Below, one piece after another: positions 31,497 through 40,158 of a stretch of DNA of 64,000 bases. The position numbers and the translations under genes were made by a program. The DNA is from Thecaphora thlaspeos. Its lineage: Eukaryota > Basidiomycota > Ustilaginomycetes > Urocystidales > Glomosporiaceae. Location: assembly GCA_900291925.1 (NCBI GenBank), contig UWYS01000006.1:372001-436000 (forward strand). Direction: 5' to 3'. Position 1 is the stretch's first letter; the number at the start of each line of letters is the position of its first letter. A model generated the notes under the pieces. The model was given only the letters and a program-made list of their open reading frames with translations. It did no database searches and had not been told where the DNA came from.

Positions 31497-31906
31497 ATGT
31501 TGCTTGAGGCAGAGGACGACACCTTTCAAGCCGGGAAGCCCATCTACTATCATGATGAAGGCAAGACTCGAGTCGGAATCTTCTTGGGCGTAAGTCGCCT
31601 AATCACGCAAAAGAAATGTCTCGGTATCATCCGAGAGCATGACTGACTAAAGTCTCTTCCTCTATAACCGCGCAGTGGGCAGACAACGACTGGGCAGAGG
31701 TTCAGGACAAGATGAATACAGAACGAGTAAGTTGATAAATCTGACGACTCTGTAGACAGATAGCGAAGAAGAGAAAGTCCTCACGCCAAGACTTCCCTCC
31801 CTGGCCGGCCGCGTCTGCAAAGCTCCTCGTCCATCATAGCAACTTTGTCGCCGTTTTGACACACGTTGGGGACGGAGCGGTGCTTCAACTGAAGGAGAAC
31901 GTCTAG
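31497..31906 (+). CDS. small paralogous protein, copy D (75 aa), unknown function
   Basis: Three exons, 31497-31589, 31676-31726 and 31823-31906, give 75 residues. The introns have GTAAGT donors and CGCAG / GCAAAG acceptors. Exon 1 encodes the family motif as FQAGKPIYYHDEGKTRVGIF followed by LG; exon 2 is WADNDWAEVQDKMNTER; exon 3 contains FVAVLTHVGDGAVLQLKENV, which parallels VVAVNGEAVEALYLA of copy A. The shared first-intron position and phase support common origin despite low identity. No signal peptide or membrane helix. Function unknown. Confidence 0.62.
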
Positions 31907-32285
31907 AAAGCAAGTTCTTAGTTGGGAGGAAACGTGTCTCGATACCTCGCTCGCACAGCGTCCTTCACGCTCCGAACGCCGCGCCGCCGACAACAGCGCC
32001 CCGTCGACACGAGTAGTCTGGCCGTCGAGCACGGTATATGCGCACTTTTCCGGCACGATTAACGCTGTGACCTCGATAAGACTTGCAAACAGTCGTTCAC
32101 AGTGATTGTATGCGGCTTTATGCCCCTCAGAATGATTGTCGCGGCCAGACTGTTGCGATTCAGAGCAGCCGGCGGCAAAGTTGAGTTAAGCTTCAACCAT
32201 TACCGTAAATCTTAAATGGTATATATTATACTATTTTAAGTTTAGCTTTGTCCAGTTGTTTTTTAATGCAGTGGCTACATTGTGT
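31907..32285. other. AT-rich spacer before tRNA-Asn
   Basis: About 380 bases; the last 120 (32170-32280) are strongly AT-rich. No gene seen. Confidence 0.45.
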
Positions 32286-32359
32286 GGCTGAGTAGCTCAG
32301 TTGGTCAGAGCGTGGCACTGTTAATGCCAAGGTCGACGGTTCGAGCCCGTCCTTGGTCG
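32286..32359 (+). tRNA. tRNA-Asn (anticodon GTT), copy 2
   Basis: A 74-nt cloverleaf, identical to the copy at 2209-2282 except for one D-loop base (GGTCAGAGC here, GGTTAGAGC there). Anticodon loop CTGTTAA, discriminator G. A run of ten T starts at 32363, a strong Pol III terminator. It marks the right edge of the small-gene island. Confidence 0.94.
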
Positions 32360-32667
32360 ACCTTTTTTTTTTGTTTTGTTCTCAATTCACCTCTGAGCTC
32401 AGACCTTCTGACATGATATATGCTTTCGTTCAAGTAGACACAATCTCATTTTACTATTCAAGGCCGCGCTGAAGGCGTCTCAGAGTGTTTGGCAATGAAA
32501 ATGCATAGCGGATCATCAAGAACACATAGACAATATTGATGTAGGAGTGGGGATACCGCGTGAGGGGAGAGAACTGCAGAGGAACAATGGACAGACACGG
32601 TAGGTGGTGACGCTGTCCGAACGGAAGGTCGTGTAGGGATTCAAGATGGTGAGCGCGGAGAGCGGTA
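32360..32667. other. 3' flank of PP2C gene
   Basis: About 300 bases holding the tRNA terminator and the PP2C 3' untranslated region. No gene seen. Confidence 0.4.
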
Positions 32668-34475
32668 TCAGGCCGTCGGCATAAACCTGATGACCATGAC
32701 GGACGTGTTGTCGGTGGAGAAATTGTCAAGGGCATGGTCGAGGAGGATCTTGGATGCCTTCTTGGGGTCCTGCTCGTTGATGATCAGGTCGACGGCCTCT
32801 TGGTCCTCTGTCACGTCCCAAAGCTGTTTGCAGCGATGATGTGGAGAGGGAAGGATTTATCAGAATGAGCAATCTAGGCGGGAGGACAGAGAAAGCGCAA
32901 AGCCCTCCGGCGGTAAGGGAATCGAACTCACGCCGTCGCACGCAACAATCAGGAAGAGGTCGTCATCGCCGAGGCTGGTCTCAGTCGTGTAGGGAGAACC
33001 AACGACAAACTCCTTCATCGCCGAGTCGCCGAGCGATCGCGTTACCGCCAGGACACCTGAGAAGGTGTGAAAAGGGGCGGTAGACAGAGGTCGTCAGTGA
33101 GCCGCCCCTTTTCGCCAACTGAAGCAAGGGGGTCTAGACGGAAAAGAGGGGGCCGAAGGGTTGGGCCGGATCAGAGCTTACTCACCGTTGACACGGTTGT
33201 TCATCACAAAGCCGCCGGCGTCGGTGATGCGCTTGGCTTCCTGGTCATCCGAACCCTTGTGGTCGTACGTGAGGCGAATCGCCTTGCCGCCGCGACTGTT
33301 TTGAGCGAGAAACGGAGCGTTTAGAGGATCAGCCACGGCGGCAACATATCAAGACAGAGGGGCAAGGGTGCCAGCGCCCTCGTACGCCAAAACTTACCAC
33401 AGTACCGCTCTGGCATCGCCAACATTGGCGGTGTACAACACCCTTCTCGCCTTGGCATTTTGCACCCTGACGAGGCCATCATCGACATCGGCGTGGGTCG
33501 CGCCGGTCGATGCTCCATTGGATCCCTTCATCTTCTTGGCCAGGCCGCTAAGCAGGCCACTGGCCCCTCCGCCCGATCCCTTCTCCTTGCTGCCGTCACT
33601 CGCCTCAGACGACACCGCCTCGTCCGTTTGGCCCGTCGGGCTTGTCTGCTGCTGCTGCTGATCGGCCGCAGCGCCCTTCGACGTTACGATGCCGCCCGTC
33701 TCTGGAGCGACCAGAGGCTTCCCCTGCTCGTCCTCGAGACGCAGGAGCGCCGTCACGGCCGTGCAGCCGCTGGCCGAACCTTCCTCTTTGGCATTTTGCG
33801 ACAACTGCTTGTCGACCGCGTGAAAGGTGTGGTTGAGGAGGTCGGGGACCGGCTGGTCGGGTTGGTTCCGGAGCGTGTCGAGGAGGTACTCGTGGAAGTG
33901 CGCGCCGCACCACTCTGCGGCGTGCTTGCCGGCGTGGCCGTCAAAGACGCCAAAGAAGCCCTGGCCGTAGACGCCGCCAAAATCGTAGACGAAGGCGTGC
34001 GAGTCTTCCATGCTCCGTCGCCATCGCTTGTTTTGGATCTCAGAGACTCCTACTCTGAACGGCACGGTGTGCTGACCATCGCCCCTCGTGAATCCGGATG
34101 ACACGGCATCGGAGCCCAGGTGAGGGGAAGGGTGCTGATTGAGAATCTGGCAGACGGACGGGCGGTTGTGTAAAGTTGGAGCGTCAGGATAGAATTAAGC
34201 AGAGGCAAACGAGGTTACGCGGGCCGTCGGCGTCAGATCGCGCGGGACAAAGAAGGAAGCGACCTACGCCATGGGTGTTTGAGCCTTCGGCAGTACTTTG
34301 AGGGTACGACTCTGCGTCGAGCGCGCTCTTCGAAGGGCTGAATAGAGCATGGGGGCAGCGGCAGAGGGCGATGAAAGCAGAAGCGTAAGCATTGAGGGCC
34401 TTACCGGCATGGACCAGTAGAACAATATTGCAGGAACGGCTTCGCCCGTCCAACTCACCCCTCGCGGGCAGACAT
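32668..34475 (-). CDS. PP2C-type serine/threonine phosphatase (Ptc1-like)
   Basis: Metal-dependent phosphatase; Ptc1 relatives down-regulate MAP-kinase pathways. Six exons, 34459-34475, 34268-34337, 33398-34146, 33186-33295, 32932-33056 and 32668-32823, total 408 residues. The start MSAREG lies in a 17-base first exon; phases then run through without a break. PP2C motifs: [10 protein letters not shown] (metal-binding D of MED), [79 protein letters not shown] and [15 protein letters not shown] end ([10 protein letters not shown]). Metal-binding Asp residues are all present. A disordered insert of about 70 residues (QQQQQ, Gly/Ser-rich) splits the catalytic domain between the TALLRLEDE strand and [10 protein letters not shown], which is unusual for Ptc1. 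Confidence 0.93.
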
Positions 34476-36056
34476 GGCGGGAGTGGAAGCGCCTTCGCGA
34501 TGTAGAGCAGCTGATGTGCTTTTGGCAGATGGTTGGCGACCTTTGTGACTGAATGCAGGATGGTAACGGCCAAAAGCGTCGTGCCTACGTGTCGCGCGGT
34601 CCGGTAGAAGGCGTTTGAGGTGGTGCGGAGAACGATCCAGGGTTGAGGGGGGCTGAAATCGAGGCGATGCGAAACGGGCTCGGGCAAGAGAGTCTAGGAT
34701 CACCTAGGCTGTCGCGCTGTTGTCCTGCTGCCAGCAATGCCGAGGAGAGAGGGAAACGTAGGGGCGATTGGCAGCGGCCAGCTTGCGGGAGACTATTTGG
34801 TCGACGGGTGTGAGAGACAAGGATACGATGGTGCCTCGATCAACTGGTCGAAGGGAAAGATGCGGGGGCCGGGATGCGTTCGGACTAGCCTGCTGCTTGG
34901 TGGTGGCCGGTTTCTGGTCTGGCCGGGGGCGAAGCAGCTAGGCTGATGAGCGAGGTCCGCAGAGTAGTGTGAGCTGGCGTGGATGGAGGGGTGGTGAAGA
35001 GCGGGGTGCGTGGCTAAGAGGTGTGAGCGGAGGGGGGTGCTGAGAGTGCTCGGTGGCGTGGAAGAGGTCAGGGATGAAGGAAAGGCCGCCACCACCTCAG
35101 AAGACAGCTCTCTGTTCCTCCTCTGCCTTTTCCCTCTGCCTCCACTCCAAGACTCGACTGGTCAGGCTGATGAGCCTCTGACGCGCTGACTACTCTTCTG
35201 TCGCAAGCCACACGCCCGACTTTACGCCCACCCACGCTCGAGCCGCCGTCGTCAGAACAGGCAGGATGCCCTAGCCTAAACCGACGCCGTCGTCATGAAC
35301 GGAGCCGCCCACGGTGTCGCGGCGACCCACCTGTCACGCGTGCGCGCTGGCAGGCGGGCGCAACGCGTCCGAGCGACGCCTTCTCGGTGACGTTTGTGGC
35401 CCGCCCGCACCCGTCCAGCCACAGCCTCGGCCCCATCCAGGACGACCGGCGGCGTCCCCAGCTTTGTAGAAGATAGATGCCAAGGATCATGGATTCCAGC
35501 TCGACGATGGTGCCCAGGAGCCTCTATTTGTACATTAGACGGTCCCCAGCAATCCCACAAGCATGCCTTGCGTCTAGGCCTGGTGGTAGCAGCTCCGACG
35601 GCGAGTCGGCAACTGATCGCAGCCCGATCGGTCCGATCGCATCGGGCTCAGATCCGATGCGGCCGATCGCCAATAAGTTTGACCCGACCCCGCGAAGAAG
35701 AAAAAAAGGGAGAGAATCAACCCAGAACCGAACTTGGGACCTCTGCCAAACAGAAAAATCACATGTGCAATCCTGAGACACCCTAAGACACCATAATAAG
35801 CCACTATACAATCAAACCCTCGACTTTAATGCTAATAAATTAAAATATTATAACCCACACTAGTGCAGCATATCTAATTTTTCATTCTCGACGAAAGAAG
35901 GAACGCCACTAGAGGCACACTAGGAGCTGCGATGTACTCCGCATTGACAAGATTCGGTTTGCCACTCCCATACGCGGTTACGAGCGACAAACGGTGGACA
36001 CCAGAAAGGAAATCAGGCTGGTCCAACCTAGCATACATCCAGTTTTCACGAGACCT
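34476..36056. other. 1.6 kb intergenic region; no supported gene
   Basis: Contains the PP2C promoter at its left side. From about 35560 to 35900 composition changes: a GATC/CGATCGG-rich hairpin (8-bp stem at 35638-35645 and 35654-35661), a tRNA-like segment on the minus strand, then an AT-rich patch (35800-35900). No open frame looks coding. Confidence 0.45.
35690..35765 (-). other. tRNA-like B-box segment followed by a T run
   Basis: On the minus strand AGGTCCCAAGTTCGGTTCTG resembles a tRNA T arm / Pol III B box, and is followed by a run of seven T. No full cloverleaf could be folded. It may be a tRNA relic or the head of a tRNA-derived short repeat. Confidence 0.25.
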
Positions 36057-37729
36057 TTACAGCCGTGGCCTCTCCACGGTCGACAACAGCTGAGCCTCCC
36101 TTCTGACCGGGTCGACGTTCGACAGGATGAGCTCCGCGACGGCACGCCCTGTAGCGATGTCGATATCGATGGCAAATTAGCGCGGTCAGGTCAGCGACTG
36201 ACGGCCTTTGCTCGTCCGTCGATACAGCGTCCGCGCGACTCACCTAGCTTTTCCGGCTCCTCTTGTACGACCAGATGGTTGCAGTCGAGCTCTTGGCTAG
36301 CAATGCCGGGTAGCCCTTTGGCCATGCCCTTGGTGCCCCGCATCGTGAGGTGACCGGACCAAGCGGTCGTCTTTCGCTGCTCCAGCGCGGCGACCGTGTA
36401 CAGGCTCATCCATGTCTGGGCGAACGCATCGGCCTCGAGCCACTTTGGGTTGGACCACGTCATCGGCTGTCGATTCCTCTCGTCCTCTTCTAGGTCGTCC
36501 GATGTGACGGCGCGGTCGAGGGCGACAGACATCGGTCGGATCCCGAAACGAAGGTGCAGGTCCAACACCTTGGGGTCCCACGCCTTGAAGTAGGCCTTCG
36601 AGGTGCAGTAGTACCGTACTTCCTTGGCCGACGTGAAGGCATCCTTGCGCGCGATTGCGCCTCTAGCGAGAGGTGTGTTCTCGGGGTCAAAGATGCCGGC
36701 AACCGCGCGCAGCTCGGGAGCGGGAACGGCCGGATCCACCAGGACTAGGCCTTGGAAAGTGTCCGGACGGGCCGAGGCGAGCGTGGCCATCGTCGTTCCG
36801 CCAAACGAATGGCCCATGAGGATGAACTTGCGCTTGCGTGCCTCGGCCTTGCCATCGGTCCGTTTGAGAAAGGTAGGATGCCATCGCTGTGTCTCGCGGG
36901 TCGCGGTTCCCAGGTCGGGGAGGAAGCTGTCGAGGAACTGCATCACGTCGCGAGGGTGATCGAACCAGGAGACGACGTCGCCGAGCTTGTCGCGGTTCAA
37001 GCTGGAGGCCTCGCCGGAGTGGGTGCAGTCGAAGCTCCAAATCTCGTCGATGCGGACCGAACCGGCGCCCTGTTCGCCCGTGCTCGAAAGATTCTGTACG
37101 ATGGATCCCAGAGCAGGCTCCCAGACCTCCTTGTGTAAACCATTGGCGTGGGAGACGATGAGCGTGTAGCCCTGCTGCCGTTCGGACCCGTGCTGGGGGC
37201 CGGCGCTCTCTGCATCTCGCGGGGCGGCCAGGTCGACAGGGACGATGCGCTGAACGCAGGCCCACAGCTGTTCTTCGTTGCTGCGCTGCGCCTGCGCCAG
37301 CCTCGAGTGGTGGCTGCGGGCGTCGGCCTGCGCCTGTAGTTGCCCCAAGGTCTCTTTGGACTGCTGCTGTGTTCCGTTGTGTTGTTTCCAGACGGCAAAG
37401 TCGGCCTCCCTGCGGCGCTTCTCTTCTGCCTTTGCCTGCTGCGGGTCTTTAGGGAGCGGGGCAAAAGGCCTGGTATGAGGGCTGGAAGTGTGGAAGTCGT
37501 CCGACCTTGCCGAGCGGACATGAGACCTGGGCCAGGCGGCGGGGTAGTAGTGCGAAGTGGCGATCCACTGCTGGCCCGTCGAAGGCGACGACGACGAGGC
37601 CGGAGGGAGAGCGGACGTGGAGAATGCGATTCTCGGTCGTCGAGGCGGGATGTGGGGCGCTGAGGGCTGGCGAGTCGGTTCGGCCAGGGGCAGGAGCTCC
37701 AGGGTGGTGAAGTTGGTGAGGACCTCCAT
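36057..37729 (-). CDS. alpha/beta hydrolase, peroxisomal Lpx1-type
   Basis: Two exons, 36244-37729 and 36057-36148, give 525 residues. Serine hydrolase fold: strand with SHANGLHKEVWEPALGSI, nucleophile elbow MGHSFGGTTMA (Ser at about 308) and the following VLVDPAVPAPE strand. The late ELDCNHLVVQEEPEKLG supplies the catalytic His. The HANGxHKExWEP motif is typical of a fungal hydrolase group often found in peroxisomes. The second exon ends in PRL, close to a type 1 peroxisomal signal, which supports but does not prove that location. The start is the ATG of MEVLTNFTTLELLP; the open frame extends 33 codons further up without an ATG. The N-terminal 150 residues are longer than usual and contain a charged helix (AKAEEKRRREADFAVWKQ). 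Confidence 0.85.
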
Positions 37730-38339
37730 GTCGGAACGGCGAATTGAGGGAGAGGTGGGGTAATCTTTGGGACTAAAAGTGCGGGGTGAAGATCGAACAG
37801 ACAGGAGGAGGGACGAAAGGGTGGGCACTGTGCGGTGACCGGGTGACTTATATGCTCGTCGGGGATGGCCACGAGGGGAAGAAAATGAGCGTCGTTGCCT
37901 GTATGCGCCTCGAGTGTTCCACGACTTCCGGTTCAGAAAGCTTCCGTCCGGGCCGGCGTTGGTGCGGAAGGGGTCCGTGCTCTACGCGTGTCTCGTGCGG
38001 TAGAGCGCCACATCGTGTCGTGACACCGGTGTAGCGTGCGAGATTCCCTAAAATTGCATTGATTTCGTTTTTCCACAAAAATATGTGCACCCGTTTCGAT
38101 TCCGGGCTGGACCCTTCCTTTTTATCCCTATTCGTACAAGCAGTACTCGCAGGAGCAGAATTAAATGCCGCTTTAAATTAGCGCTAAAAAGCGAGCTCGT
38201 GCAAGACTGCCTCAGCACAACAGAATGCCCTCCTTATGACGAGACCGGAGAACACACCGTAAAGGCCTCGTCTTAGTATTTTTAGCGGCGATGGCTCCTT
38301 GGGCATACGAAGCCGTCGCTAGTCGGTGAGCGCAGGCAG

Positions 38340-39660
38340 TCTCGAGCGCGTCACCTGGGACGCGTCTCGCCGGAGATAACACGCGCTCCTCCACATTCAG
38401 GCGCGTCAACATGCCATCCGGCGCGTCTCGCCCGAGTTAGACGCGACTCAGTTGCATCCCCCAGCTTGGCCGCCTCATGTGTCTCGGCCGAATTTATTTC
38501 GGATCAAGCGCGACCCCATTCCGCATCACGCATCTGACCCCGAGTATCCACGCTTTCTGGCGCGTCGACCTGTGTCCCGCCCGAGTAAACACGCGACCTG
38601 GGGACCTCTGGATCCAGGCGCGCCCGCCCGGCCGCTTTACGCGATCTTGAGCGCAGGAGCTCGAGTAAAGTTGGTTGCCACACACGATGCAGTTGGGCCC
38701 CCGATCTGCACAATTGATATATCTTTATCGGGCCTCAAGTGGACTGCACGCGACGCCTCTCGCCAAAGGTGCATGCGCTGCCATTCAAACGAAGCGAATT
38801 GGTGCGAGGGCCACATGTTCGTTCTCGCGAAGGTGTGCCGCTCCTACGAAGGCGCCGATATGGTGTGTAGGCTAATAAAGTGCTGACTCGCACGAGACGT
38901 ACCGGCACCGGTGCGGTCGAGACGGGCCTGCCACGGTCGACGCGACTTGACAGGTGAGTTGTGTGTTTATTCGCGCGAGACGCGTATTCCCGGCCGACGC
39001 GACTTGTCAAGGTGCCTGGACGGTTCACTCGTTCGAGATGCGTCTCCTTGAACGGTGGTTCTTCATGTGGAGGTGTCGGTCGACGCGTCTGGATGTGGAA
39101 GTGCCTTTTTTGCTTATTCGCGCGAGATGCGTTTTCTCTTCTGTCGCGTCTTAACGTGGACGCGTTCCGCTTGTATTCCCGCGCGAAACGCGTTCGCCGG
39201 GTCAACGCGTATTGATGTGGTTTCTTAGAAGAAGGATTCATTCGCGCGAGACGCTCTCTCTTGGACGACGCGTCTATTTGTGGAGCTACCGGGCACCTCG
39301 TCTCTGTGTGGAGGTGCGGTTGCTTGTTTACTCGCGCAAACCGCGTGGACAGTCCGCTCGACGCGTCTTGGCTTTGTGTTTACTCGGGCGAGACACGTCG
39401 GCTTCGGCTTGGTCTGGAGACACCTGTTTATTTCGCGCGAGACGCCACTGAGCCTGCCCGGGCCACGACTTTTTATGTTGAGATCTTCAGGCGTTTTGCT
39501 GACTCGCGCGAGACGCTTCATGTTTGGATTTTCTAGGGCTGAATTGTTTCGGGTGAATAAACAAGCCGCATTTAAACTGTTTCTCGTCTGCAATTTCTCT
39601 CTGTTACTGGTCACTCGATTTAAATTTGAGTATTCTTTTTCGGGCGAGTAAACACAGTTT
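38340..39660. repeat. degenerate array of a TTTACTCGSGCGAGACGCG motif
   Basis: A motif of about 20 bases recurs at least a dozen times with 50-90 bp irregular spacing. In the left part (38359, 38420, 38476, 38570) it reads as the reverse complement (GTCTCGCCCGAGTAAACACGCG type); from 38963 on it reads forward (GTTTATTCGCGCGAGACGCG at 38963, 39108, 39166, 39234, 39323, 39376, 39424, 39496), with one reverse copy at about 39634. ACGCGT (MluI) sites are frequent. A further forward copy lies at 57346-57366. Confidence 0.75.
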
Positions 39661-39784
39661 ACCTTCAAGTTAGCGACGCCCAACTTTGTGCGGGATTTGC
39701 GGGTCGTCACTATCTAAGGAACTAGCGTCCCGTACGCTTCCGCCAAGCTCGAGGCGATGACGCCACCGGGCGTTGGAATCGTGA

Positions 39785-39850
39785 GCATATATGCATATAT
39801 GCCCCGTTCCTTCTCTCCTGGTACACACACACACACACACACGCGCGCAC
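39785..39850. repeat. TATATGCA palindrome and (CA)n / (CG)n run
   Basis: A palindromic GCATATATGCATATATGC is followed within 30 bases by about ten CA units and a CGCGCG stretch. Confidence 0.8.
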
Positions 39851-40158
39851 GTGCCGACACGCCGACATAGGGACACACACAACAGGCAGTCCATGTAGGG
39901 CACGTGGTAACAATTGAGAGTTCTCTGGCCAACATCGCGAAGAGCCCCAAAAGTGAAAAAAAGAGGATTGGGAGAGAGAAGGGAATAAGTGGCGGCAAGG
40001 TGTGGGACGGAAGGATACAGAGCAGGATAGGCGGACCGGTGGTATAAGTGTAGTATTGCGTCGTCATTACGACGTCGGGCCGTCTTCATCAGAGTCTAAA
40101 TGAGGGCCGACCTCCTCCTCGTCGCATCAAGGATCAGCCGTGTCCGGAGAGAGCCAGA

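Larger units (their letters stand above)
37730..40158. other. 2.4 kb intergenic region with a repeat field; no gene
   Basis: Left: hydrolase promoter and an AT-rich patch (38040-38180). Middle: the ACGCGT-motif repeat field described separately. Right: (CA)n and a GCATATATGCATATATGC palindrome at 39785-39805, then the 3' end of the LUFS gene. Frames on both strands inside the field are translated repeat. Confidence 0.5.

Noticed and set aside
38735..39710. Several frames of 120-170 codons on both strands
   Set aside because: They are translations of the degenerate ACGCGT repeat (recurring SRANKH / FTRA-like words), not genes.
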